Part shown: positions 8,270 through 16,083 of the stretch, in pieces
Layout: every line of letters begins with the position of its first letter
Position numbering within the stretch: position 1 is the stretch's first letter
DNA from: Bacteroidaceae bacterium
GTDB lineage: Bacteria; Bacteroidota; Bacteroidia; Bacteroidales; Bacteroidaceae
DNA: 64,000 nt
Direction of reading: 5' to 3'
Assembly (NCBI GenBank): GCA_017622815.1
Contig: JAGAQH010000002.1
Span: 110,083 to 174,082 of the forward strand
The notes under the pieces: model-generated
What the model saw: only the letters and a program-made list of their open reading frames with translations
The model's database searches: none
Told to the model about the DNA's origin: nothing
Translations under genes and position numbers: made by a program

Positions 8270-10840
8270 TTATTTGTTTAACTCCTGTAAGCCTTTCAAT
8301 GCGAACTCATCGCCTGTAAGGTCGGCTACTAATGCCGATAATTCCGTCTGGGCTGTAGCAAGTTGTTCTGTTAGGTCACTGTATGATGTTGCGTACTTTC
8401 GAGCCAGAGTTGTGATTTGCTTTTCAAGTTCGGAAAGAACAGCTGTAAGCGTTCCATTGATTCCATCTAACATAGGATCAATCCACTTCATGTGAAGGAA
8501 TTGCTCTACTTCTTGGTCTGTCAGATTCTCAATGGCCTCTTTAGTCTTATCAATCAAAGTCAGTTTTTCTTCTTTGATTGCTTTGTTCAACTTTGACTGC
8601 TCGTCCCACAGCTTAACAAACTGCTTCAGCTTTTCTTTGGTGTCAGGGTCGATGTCATCTCCCTTGGCTTTCGCATCTTTCTTGATTTTTGCCTTGTCGA
8701 GCTTAGGATTGTCATCACCCTCCATGTATTCCTGCGACTCCTCGTCTGTGAAGCCGTCAACTAGTTCATTAATCTCAGATTCTATTTCTTCACCACGTGC
8801 TTCTTTGTCATTGATGGCTTGCAATTCAGCTTGGAATTTCACTTGTTGAACAAGAGAGAAAGGTATGATACGCCCCTTCAAACCATCGGGAACTTCAATG
8901 TCTTCATCACCTTTCTTTACTAGCTTGTATGCTGTTTCAACTACACGGGCTGCATCAATTCCATCAGTTTGAAGGGTCTCAATATCATTGGCGATAGTTT
9001 GCCACCCATTACTCATTGCTTGATAAGCTGCATAGCGATCTATTAAAGGAATATCTTCCAACCTCTGGAAAATGTCATCGGCAATCTCGTAACGTTCCTT
9101 CAACTCTTTCACATTAGCCACGTTTATAATCAATCGGCGGTGTAACTCTTCGGCAAAACCATCAAATGCCTTGGCAAATCCCTCTCGTAGCTTTGCCGTG
9201 TCTTCATCGTTAGCAATAGCCGTAGAAACATCGTCTGTTGTTATGACCGAGTATGGCTTGTCGTTTGCAGGTTGGAACAAATCCCTACGCAGAGAGGGAA
9301 GAGCCTCCCAATACTTGTTCAACAGTTCGATTTCACTATTAGGAATACCTCCGAACATGGTGGCGTAAATGTCGTATTGCTCTGGAGCTTCAGAAGAATC
9401 AACATAACGGGGAATGTTCAGATTATAATTATTCTCACGGATGGTCTCACGGCTCACCTTGCGTGAAAAGCCTGGTTCGTCAGAACGTAAACGTACTGTA
9501 TCGGCAATACGTTTGATGTCACAATCGCGTAGTTTGTTGTTCTTACCATCCTTCACAAATCCTTTTGAGGCATCAATGATAAGGACATCGTCATTTTGCC
9601 GGTGTTGCTTCAGCACCATGATTAGAGTAGGAATGCCTGTACCGAAGAAGATATTGGCAGGTAAGCCGATAATACAGTCTATCTGGTTTTTCTCAATCAG
9701 CTTCTTACGAATTTTGCCTTCACCATCATCTTCAGGGTCGCCACGGAACAGTACACCATGAGGTAACACTATAGTAAGAATGCCATCTGGTTTTAGATGG
9801 TGAAGTTCATGCAGCAAGAACGCATAATCGGCCTTACTCTTTGGAGCAACGCCGTAGTCCTTGAAACGAGCATCCATTTCTGCATCAGAAGGATCCCAAT
9901 GCTGTGAATAAGGTGGATTTGATACCACGGCATCTACATAAAGTGGTCGCCCTGCATTTGGACCTGTTTTCTCAATAGGCCAGTCTTCACCAAGAGAGTC
10001 TGCACAACGGGTATCAATGTTGCCAGGACGAATACCACGCATCACCAGATTCATACGAGTTAAGTTGTAAGTGTTCTCTTTCAACTCCTGAGCATAATAC
10101 TTCACTCGGTTACGGTCTTCGATGTGACGGCCAACGCTCTTACCAATGGTAATAAGCAGAGAACCCGAACCACTTGTTGGGTCGTATATCTCTATTTGCT
10201 GCTTATTCTTATGATGTTCAGCAACAATTTCAGACATTAACATGGCCACCTCGTGAGGAGTATAGAACTCACCAGCTTTCTTTCCGGCATTAGCGGCAAA
10301 GTTACTAATCAAGTATTCATAGACATATCCTAATACGTCATAGTCCTGAGAGCCATCTGTGGGAATATCTTTGATAAGCTTAATAAGTTCTTTGAGGGCT
10401 TTCGTCTGAGAAGCTGGATTCTCACCAAGTTTGCTCAATCCGGCTTGCAAGGTGATGAAAATGCTTTCATAAACGTGCTTATATGTCGGACTAACAAGTG
10501 AGTCAAAACGATTTAAGGCTACACTCAGGTCTGCTACGCTAAACGTGGTCTCAGGAAGGAGCCAAGTAGAAAACAGGTTTTTGTATTCAATGAAGTAACC
10601 TATACTACGCTTACAGTCCTCAATAGTAAGTGCCATATCCTCGTCTTCGTAATCTTCAACGAGGTCAGGCAAGTCTTCTTCCGTCCAACCGCTACGCTTT
10701 AGATGCGCAACTTCGTTGTCCGACAGAAACTTGTAAAAGATAAGACCCAGAATATAGTCCTTATATTCATTGGCATCAATCTTAGACCTCATTTTGTTTG
10801 CGGAAGCCCAGATCTTATTTGCTAGCTGTTGTTTATTCAT
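8270..10840 (-). CDS. hsdM: type I R-M methyltransferase subunit HsdM, long form
   Basis: N6-adenine DNA methyltransferase subunit. The HsdM helical N-terminal domain (about 5-150) is followed by the methylase core with the SAM loop DPTSGSGS at about residue 223 and the catalytic NPPY at about residue 305. At about 856 residues it is longer than the usual 500-550. The extra C-terminal part (from about residue 510) is charged and helical, with EEIESEINELVDG and KLKQFVKLWDEQSKLNKAIKEEK-type coiled coil. The start at 10840 (MNKQQLANKIW) is preferred over 10855, because the -7 box at 10874-10881 would leave almost no leader for the longer form. First gene of the hsd operon. Confidence 0.95.
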   Translation of the reverse strand: MNKQQLANKIWASANKMRSKIDANEYKDYILGLIFYKFLSDNEVAHLKRSGWTEEDLPDLVEDYEDEDMALTIEDCKRSIGYFIEYKNLFSTWLLPETTFSVADLSVALNRFDSLVSPTYKHVYESIFITLQAGLSKLGENPASQTKALKELIKLIKDIPTDGSQDYDVLGYVYEYLISNFAANAGKKAGEFYTPHEVAMLMSEIVAEHHKNKQQIEIYDPTSGSGSLLITIGKSVGRHIEDRNRVKYYAQELKENTYNLTRMNLVMRGIRPGNIDTRCADSLGEDWPIEKTGPNAGRPLYVDAVVSNPPYSQHWDPSDAEMDARFKDYGVAPKSKADYAFLLHELHHLKPDGILTIVLPHGVLFRGDPEDDGEGKIRKKLIEKNQIDCIIGLPANIFFGTGIPTLIMVLKQHRQNDDVLIIDASKGFVKDGKNNKLRDCDIKRIADTVRLRSDEPGFSRKVSRETIRENNYNLNIPRYVDSSEAPEQYDIYATMFGGIPNSEIELLNKYWEALPSLRRDLFQPANDKPYSVITTDDVSTAIANDEDTAKLREGFAKAFDGFAEELHRRLIINVANVKELKERYEIADDIFQRLEDIPLIDRYAAYQAMSNGWQTIANDIETLQTDGIDAARVVETAYKLVKKGDEDIEVPDGLKGRIIPFSLVQQVKFQAELQAINDKEARGEEIESEINELVDGFTDEESQEYMEGDDNPKLDKAKIKKDAKAKGDDIDPDTKEKLKQFVKLWDEQSKLNKAIKEEKLTLIDKTKEAIENLTDQEVEQFLHMKWIDPMLDGINGTLTAVLSELEKQITTLARKYATSYSDLTEQLATAQTELSALVADLTGDEFALKGLQELNK

Positions 10841-10873
10841 ATTGAAATTATACAATTTATCAATTTATGAGTG

Positions 10874-10910
10874 CAAAGATAGATTCCTATTGTGAAGTCT
10901 ATCTACACAG
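10874..10910 (-). promoter_or_regulatory. hsdM promoter with dyad operator
   Basis: Read on the minus strand, an operator-like dyad (10910-10890, core AGATAGACTTCACAA) is followed by exactly 8 nt and then the -7 box TATCTTTG (10881-10874). The same arrangement occurs at 39263-39299 (20 of 21 operator bases identical) and 12376-12412 (17 of 21). The operator covers the -33 region, as expected for repression, and overlaps the last codons of the WYL gene. Confidence 0.8.
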
Positions 10911-11919
10911 TTAAATATTTTTTTAGGTTCTCTTCAATTTTTTCCTTGATTTCCTGTCTTAACCATTCCGGAGAAAGCACTTCGACCTGTGGGCAGAATG
11001 AGAAGATGATTGATATCAATTCTTTATTAGGACGAACATCAATCTGGATTATATGTTCCTCATCACTTACAATCGTCTGGCTATGATGTATTGGCTTGGA
11101 AACGATGTATGGGTATCTGTCTTCATCGAACTTTAACTTCACATGTTCAATGTTTCCAGGTGCATCTGGTGTCGAAACGCCAACGATGTCATCAAATCTC
11201 GTAGAAAAATCCTCTATCGTGTTGGGGATAAACTCCACATCAGACAAGGATAGTTTTACTATTCTGTCCAATGGCCTATTTGCAATACGAGGAGATCCTG
11301 TGCTGGATTCCTCTAAGCCGAACAAGAACCATCTGTTGTTATATTCTCTAACGTGATAAGGATGGATGACAGAAGAGGTTTCTTTTCCTCTATAGGTTCT
11401 ATACTGTAGAAGTAGAGTCTTCTTGTTTATTGCAGCATCGATGATTGCTGACAGAAATTCAAGTCCCTTCAGCTTTTCATTCTGTTCAAAAACAACGATA
11501 TTCTCACGATTTGCCTTAACTCCAAATCGGAATTCAAGTTTCGAGATAACTTCTTCAAGCCAGACATTACCAGGAATACCCCGGTAGCGACTAAGCATAT
11601 CAATAGTAGAACGTAGTTCTGCAAGTTCCTGAACGCTCAATTCGTTGTTGAATATAGAATAACTAGGGTCATCATAGGTGTAATAGCATCTTCTTCCCTC
11701 AATAGGACGTGCCACAATCGGAGCATCATAAGATACACGGTCACGCATATACGTAATATCAGCACGTATTTGTCGAAGGCTGACTGTTTTGCCATACATG
11801 TCAAGCAAGGCTTCATTTACCTTATCGACGAGATCTTCAATCTCATAGCGGCGATGACGATCACTGAAACAGCGGTCTAGTATTTGGTATCGCAGTAGCG
11901 CATTCTTATTGATAGGCAT
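10903..11919 (-). CDS. WYL-domain transcriptional regulator
   Basis: 338 residues. An N-terminal winged helix (about 1-75, with DRHRRYEIEDLVDKVNEAL and RQIRADITYMRDRV) is followed by a WYL ligand-binding domain (about 140-220, containing RTYRGKETSSVIHPYHVREYNNRWFLFGLEE in shortened form) and a C-terminal extension. WYL regulators of this shape (for example BrxR and CapW) repress phage-defence operons and may respond to nucleotide signals. It is 21 bp downstream of an XRE gene and 62 bp upstream of hsdM, so it is the obvious candidate to bind the shared operator at 10890-10910. That assignment is inference. Confidence 0.85.
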   Translation of the reverse strand: MPINKNALLRYQILDRCFSDRHRRYEIEDLVDKVNEALLDMYGKTVSLRQIRADITYMRDRVSYDAPIVARPIEGRRCYYTYDDPSYSIFNNELSVQELAELRSTIDMLSRYRGIPGNVWLEEVISKLEFRFGVKANRENIVVFEQNEKLKGLEFLSAIIDAAINKKTLLLQYRTYRGKETSSVIHPYHVREYNNRWFLFGLEESSTGSPRIANRPLDRIVKLSLSDVEFIPNTIEDFSTRFDDIVGVSTPDAPGNIEHVKLKFDEDRYPYIVSKPIHHSQTIVSDEEHIIQIDVRPNKELISIIFSFCPQVEVLSPEWLRQEIKEKIEENLKKYLTV

Positions 11920-11940
11920 AATCGAGGATGCTTAGAAGGG

Positions 11941-12171
11941 TTAATCTTGATTTTTAAGAATCGTAGAATCGTCCATGCGAACAAGGTCGCCGATATCACA
12001 TTTCAGTGCCTTAGCAATCTCTATCAAGCTTTCCAAAGTGGGCTGTGAGGTGTTAGTTACCCATCTGGATATTGTGGCAGTGTCCTTGTTAAGCATTTCG
12101 CTCAGGTCTTTATTTGATACCATTCGCTCTGCCATCACTACCTTAATTCGATTCAACGGTTTACTGTCCAT
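11941..12171 (-). CDS. XRE-family helix-turn-helix repressor
   Basis: 76 residues, almost entirely one Cro/CI-type helix-turn-helix (KDLSEMLNKDTATISRW with the turn and recognition helix at about 20-40, then PTLESLIEIAKAL). No second domain, so it probably acts as a small dimer. It is the first gene of a two-gene unit with the WYL regulator (21 bp gap) and is preceded by its own -7 box (12207-12200). It sits between the two divergent cargo operons and could regulate either or both. Confidence 0.85.
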   Translation of the reverse strand: MDSKPLNRIKVVMAERMVSNKDLSEMLNKDTATISRWVTNTSQPTLESLIEIAKALKCDIGDLVRMDDSTILKNQD

Positions 12172-12199
12172 ATACGTAAATTTATATTGTTACTGGTTG

Positions 12200-12207
12200 C
12201 AAAAATA
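12200..12207 (-). promoter_or_regulatory. promoter -7 box for the XRE-WYL unit
   Basis: TATTTTTG on the minus strand matches the Bacteroidetes -7 consensus TAnnTTTG and lies about 29 bp before the ATG at 12171. It lacks the dyad operator seen at the neighbouring promoters, so the regulators appear to be expressed separately. Confidence 0.55.
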
Positions 12208-12375
12208 CGATTATTTCCTGAGAAAACCGCTGATTTCTTCACGAATTTCTCATTTTTCGTGCAAAATAATTGATTTTGGAGTCAATTTTCATTATTTCTT
12301 AGTAAATTTGCATGATGAAATGACGAAAACCGCTTTGCTAAAATAAAATGTGGCGATTGTTGTTTTTTCTTCAAA

Positions 12376-12412
12376 CGATGAAGATAGGCTGCACAATAAG
12401 TCTCTAATTTTG
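12376..12412 (+). promoter_or_regulatory. promoter of the six-gene cargo operon with diverged operator
   Basis: GAAGATAGGCTGCACAA (12380-12396) is followed by exactly 8 nt and the -7 box TAATTTTG (12405-12412). It matches 17 of 21 operator positions of the copy at 39263-39283, with the same spacing, and lies about 40 bp before the first ATG at 12453. The dyad is less perfect than in the other two copies, so binding may be weaker. Confidence 0.7.
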
Positions 12413-12452
12413 CGCCTATGATTTTGATTATACACAATAAAATAAATGAAGT

Positions 12453-12743
12453 ATGGCAACATTAAGAACTTACAGATGTGAATGTGGGTACGAAGTTAAA
12501 ACAGAACCCACAGGCCATTATGGACTTATGTCAGGAGAGTACTACAACTTTCGATGCTCAAAATGCAAGCAAGTAATCTCTATCTCGGCAGATGACCTCG
12601 CCAGTCAAAGGTATTTCCCCACATGTCCAGAATGTGGTGCAAAGAACGAAAAGATACACAACTGGAATCCCATCGAGGGACGCTGCCCCAAATGTGGCAA
12701 GGAAATGAAAGAAGTTCCAGGAATGATTATAATGGCAGATTAA
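12453..12743 (+). CDS. small zinc-ribbon protein
   Basis: 96 residues with cysteine pairs arranged as two zinc ribbons: CxC (about residues 9-11), CSKC (about 34-37), CPEC (about 55-58) and CPKC (about 74-77). No signal peptide, so it is cytoplasmic. Proteins of this type bind zinc and often serve as small nucleic-acid or protein adaptors; no specific family is recognised. First gene of a plus-strand operon with gaps of 13, 3, 26, 47 and 2 bp to and between the following genes. Its role in that operon is unknown. Confidence 0.75.
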   Translation: MATLRTYRCECGYEVKTEPTGHYGLMSGEYYNFRCSKCKQVISISADDLASQRYFPTCPECGAKNEKIHNWNPIEGRCPKCGKEMKEVPGMIIMAD

Positions 12744-12756
12744 AACCTTTACGAAT

Positions 12757-13239
12757 ATGAAAAAAGCGATATTTTTTCTTTTGTTGATTACGACAATTGG
12801 TGTCAACGCTCAAACCGCAAAGACAACCACCAGTGTAAAGTCTGTAAAGCATGAGCAAAAAGTAGATTCTCTTTTATCTCAAATCGATACACTCCTGATG
12901 ATAAACAATCAGTTGTTAGAACATTTGGAGATAAACTCGTCTCTGAAGGAACGCTATAAACTGTATCAGACAGAGAACATATATACTTTTCTTCAGTTGG
13001 ACACAAAGACTGGCATGATAGAACAAGTTCAGTGGTCTTTGGATTCCGATAATGAGGGAAGCGTTACTATCAACTCTGATGACTTGACCTATGGCTACGG
13101 CTATGGCTCAGGGTCTTTTGAGTTATATCCAACAAAAAACATGTACCAGTTCCTGCTCATCGATAAAACGAGCGGTAAGAAATGGCATGTGCAGTGGGGT
13201 ATGGAAAGTAGCAAACGTTGGATAAGAAGAATCTACTAA
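12757..13239 (+). CDS. secreted protein with two repeat units
   Basis: 160 residues with a clear signal peptide (MKKAIFFLLLITTIGVNAQ, cleavage after about residue 18). After a helical segment (about 30-68) there are two copies of one unit: ENIYTFLQLDTKTGMIEQVQW (about 73-93) and KNMYQFLLIDKTSGKKWHVQW (about 128-148), probably beta-strand pairs. A glycine/tyrosine-rich stretch (YGYGYGSGS) separates them. Not recognised as a named family. It is the only exported product of the operon, so it may act in the periplasm while the others act in the cytoplasm. Confidence 0.65.
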   Translation: MKKAIFFLLLITTIGVNAQTAKTTTSVKSVKHEQKVDSLLSQIDTLLMINNQLLEHLEINSSLKERYKLYQTENIYTFLQLDTKTGMIEQVQWSLDSDNEGSVTINSDDLTYGYGYGSGSFELYPTKNMYQFLLIDKTSGKKWHVQWGMESSKRWIRRIY

Positions 13240-13242
13240 TCA

Positions 13243-13764
13243 ATGAAAACCTATCTTGAAATAAAAGTTCCCATATCCTACGATGCATCATGGTTTGCTG
13301 AACTTAGAAAGGCATTAAAAGATATACCTGTGCATTGGCAAAATGGTTACTACCATATCACTATGGCTTTCTTGGACGAGACGAGAAATCTGCCAGAGGT
13401 AGAAGCCATCATGCACAAGTATTTGGATAATGCCAATGCTGTTTCTATCACTTTCGATAAGCTGGATGTGTTCTCTACCTGGAGCAGTTTGTTGATTGTT
13501 CACTTGAAAGCGACTCGCATACCAGAGGCATTTCAATCTTTGGTGAAAGATATTCGGAACGAGATTGTTTTAACTAACTCCATTATCCAGTCTGACTTTC
13601 GGCTACATGTTACGTTGGGACGCATATCCAATCCAGTAGCTGATATAAAAGACATAGGATTTCTTATTGACGAAATAGATTTCTCTCCTTTGACACTTAC
13701 ACTTAATGAGGTAGAGTATCGAGAGTTCAGAGGAAAAAGCATATACAGTAATACGCTCAAATAG
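13243..13764 (+). CDS. 2H phosphoesterase (LigT / cyclic phosphodiesterase type)
   Basis: 173 residues with the two defining motifs of the 2H superfamily: HITMAF at about residue 39 and HVTLGR at about residue 121. These histidines hydrolyse or ligate 2',3'-cyclic or 1'',2''-cyclic phosphates. The family includes RNA 2',3'-CPDases and the enzymes that open ADP-ribose 1'',2''-cyclic phosphate. The start is 3 bp after the previous stop. The gene is immediately before a macrodomain-like/ADP-ribosylglycohydrolase fusion, which makes an ADP-ribose-derived substrate plausible; that link is inference. Confidence 0.8.
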   Translation: MKTYLEIKVPISYDASWFAELRKALKDIPVHWQNGYYHITMAFLDETRNLPEVEAIMHKYLDNANAVSITFDKLDVFSTWSSLLIVHLKATRIPEAFQSLVKDIRNEIVLTNSIIQSDFRLHVTLGRISNPVADIKDIGFLIDEIDFSPLTLTLNEVEYREFRGKSIYSNTLK

Positions 13765-13790
13765 TAGGATGCAATATAGCGATTAAAAGC

Positions 13791-15413
13791 ATGAGTAAGA
13801 ATAGAACATTAAATCCAAACATAGCATCTGGCAGAATAGATGTTCTTGACAAAGATGAAATCTTCGTCTTTGGCAGTAACCTTGCAGGACAGCATAAGGG
13901 AGGCGCAGCAAGAGCTGCAAACATGAAGTTTGGAGCCGAATGGGGCGTTGGCGTTGGATTGACAGGTCAAGCTTATGCCATACCAACCATGCAAGGAGGC
14001 GTTGACACCATAAGACCATACGTTGACGAGTTCATTGAGTTTGCAAAAGCTCACACCGACTTAAAATTCCTGGTTACGCGGATCGGTTGCGGCATAGCAG
14101 GATTTAAGGACGAAGAAATTGCCCCTCTTTTCACAAAGGCCATGTCTGTCAATAACATATTCCTCCCGAAGGAGTTTTATGACATCATCGCTGCACCATA
14201 CTTGGCTCATTGCTTCTATTATGGAAAGAATGTGCCAGAAGATTGTGGCGCACACGTTGGACATATGTATGAAGAGTATTGGGTTAGATTCCATTTCGAT
14301 GAATCAGACTATCTCATGACAGAGACCATTAACTTCATTAAAGAGGGACTGGGCAATTTCTGTGCGGATGATGGTGTACCTGTATCCATGAAAGCCCTTC
14401 TATATAATCGCTTTTGTCATTGGGGATGGTATGAAACGCCGGACACATTCAGAAGTTGGTACGAAAGTATCGGCTATACAAATGTGACAAAGAAACAGGA
14501 CACATTACTGAAAAATCCCAAAAACAAATTCAATCCTTTGCTAATGGGAGCTGTCCTTGGAGATATTGTCGGCAGCATCTATGAGTTCAATCCACGCAAG
14601 TCAACAGACATAGATCTTCAGGACAAAAGAATGGACTATACCGATGATACCATCATGACTATTGCTGTTGCTGACTGGATTCTTAACGATAAGAAACACA
14701 CAAAGAAAGGACTGGTCACTCGAATGCAAGAATGGGGACGAAAATATCCCAACCCAATGGGAGCCTATGGTGGAATGTTCTCGCAATGGCTGACTTCTAA
14801 GAACCCAAAGCCATATAACTCTTGGGGAAATGGAGCTGCCATGAGGGTGGCCGCTGTTGGCTTTGCCTTCTCCACTTTGGAGGAAACATTAGAGGTTGCT
14901 AAGAAAAGTGCGGAAGTTACGCATAACCATCCTGAAGGTATCAAGGGGGCGCAAGCTACAGCTGCAGCTATCTTTATGGCAAGAACAGGTTGCTCCAAAG
15001 AGGATATTCGCCGCTACATAAGTGAAAACTTCGGCTATGACCTAAACAGGACTTGTGATGACATTCGCCCGAATTATAGTTTCGACGGCAGCTGTCAGGG
15101 TACTGTGCCGGAATCCATCATTGCTTTCCTTGACAGCAAGGATTACGAGGATGCTTTGCGACTTTGTATCTCACTGGGGGGTGATGCTGATACTATGGGG
15201 GCCATAACAGGTGCAATAGCAGGAGCATATTACGGCACAATGCCTTATGCCTTGCATGTATTTGGCATGGCCAAATTACCTGACGACATTAAAGATGTGA
15301 TTAGCAAATTCGACTATAATCATGGCCGGATGGTATCGTGTTACTGGCGGCCACCAGAATACAATGCCGAAGAACATATTCGGAAAGTTCAATCAGGTGA
15401 AATTTTCATATAA
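13791..15413 (+). CDS. macrodomain-like / ADP-ribosylglycohydrolase fusion
   Basis: 540 residues. The N-terminus (about 15-130) looks like a macrodomain relative of the A1S_2505 type: EIFVFGSNLAGQHKGGAARAA and, later, LVTRIGCGIAGFKDEEIAPLF. A linker domain (about 135-245) with no recognised family follows. The C-terminus (about 253-520) is an ADP-ribosylglycohydrolase (DraG/ARH) with GAVLGDIVGS, the metal ligands in YTDDT (about 285) and GDADTMGAITG (about 464). Both modules normally bind or cleave ADP-ribose, so the protein probably removes or processes ADP-ribose from protein, nucleic acid or a metabolite. No partner ADP-ribosyltransferase is visible nearby. Confidence 0.88.
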   Translation: MSKNRTLNPNIASGRIDVLDKDEIFVFGSNLAGQHKGGAARAANMKFGAEWGVGVGLTGQAYAIPTMQGGVDTIRPYVDEFIEFAKAHTDLKFLVTRIGCGIAGFKDEEIAPLFTKAMSVNNIFLPKEFYDIIAAPYLAHCFYYGKNVPEDCGAHVGHMYEEYWVRFHFDESDYLMTETINFIKEGLGNFCADDGVPVSMKALLYNRFCHWGWYETPDTFRSWYESIGYTNVTKKQDTLLKNPKNKFNPLLMGAVLGDIVGSIYEFNPRKSTDIDLQDKRMDYTDDTIMTIAVADWILNDKKHTKKGLVTRMQEWGRKYPNPMGAYGGMFSQWLTSKNPKPYNSWGNGAAMRVAAVGFAFSTLEETLEVAKKSAEVTHNHPEGIKGAQATAAAIFMARTGCSKEDIRRYISENFGYDLNRTCDDIRPNYSFDGSCQGTVPESIIAFLDSKDYEDALRLCISLGGDADTMGAITGAIAGAYYGTMPYALHVFGMAKLPDDIKDVISKFDYNHGRMVSCYWRPPEYNAEEHIRKVQSGEIFI

Positions 15414-15460
15414 GGTCGCTTAAACTGACCTGTAGGAACATATAAATCTGAAATCGATAA

Positions 15461-16081
15461 ATGAAGACAGCGGTACTCATAGGACTAAGCAGACATCGGA
15501 TAGGTGTGGATGGCTCAGGAGTAACGACTCTTGTTGCTTTCCACGGTTGTCCGCTTAACTGCAAGTACTGTCTTAATCCACAAGCACTGTCACCAGAAGG
15601 TGTATGGAAACGTTTTACTCCAGAAGAACTGTTTAGAGCTGTGAGCAAGGACGATCTCTATTTCAGAGCTACAGGAGGCGGAATTACCTTTGGTGGTGGC
15701 GAACCTCTATTGTCAGGCATAGAGATTCTACAATTTCATTCTATCTGCTTGCACAAAGACAAAAAGTGGAAGATCAATATCGAAACTTCACTGAATATGC
15801 CACAATTATATGTTGAGATGCTGAAAGATGTAGTTGACCACTGGATAATTGACATTAAGGATATGAATCCACATATCTACAAGGCATATACAGGGAAGGA
15901 CAACAAACAAGTCATCAGCAACCTTCAATACCTAATAGACAATAATGCCAAGATTACTGCTCGGGTGCCGCTAATCACAGGCTTTAATACTGAGCTTGAT
16001 GTAAAAAATAGCATCTTATCCCTTGAAAGAATGGGCATTATAGATATAGATAGATTTTCTTACACCGTCAAGAAACATTAG
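15461..16081 (+). CDS. short radical SAM protein, activase-like
   Basis: 206 residues. The CxxxCxxC cluster motif is GCPLNCKYC (C30, C34, C37), followed by the SAM-binding GGGEPLL stretch (about 82-88). The pattern resembles the glycyl-radical-enzyme activases (PflA-type), but it is shorter than PflA (about 246) and has no extra ferredoxin insert. No glycyl radical enzyme is nearby. Its stop is 2 bp before the next gene, whose N-terminus is a Cys-rich domain, so that domain is a plausible partner or substrate. This is inference from gene order. Confidence 0.85.
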   Translation: MKTAVLIGLSRHRIGVDGSGVTTLVAFHGCPLNCKYCLNPQALSPEGVWKRFTPEELFRAVSKDDLYFRATGGGITFGGGEPLLSGIEILQFHSICLHKDKKWKINIETSLNMPQLYVEMLKDVVDHWIIDIKDMNPHIYKAYTGKDNKQVISNLQYLIDNNAKITARVPLITGFNTELDVKNSILSLERMGIIDIDRFSYTVKKH

Positions 16082-16083
16082 AT

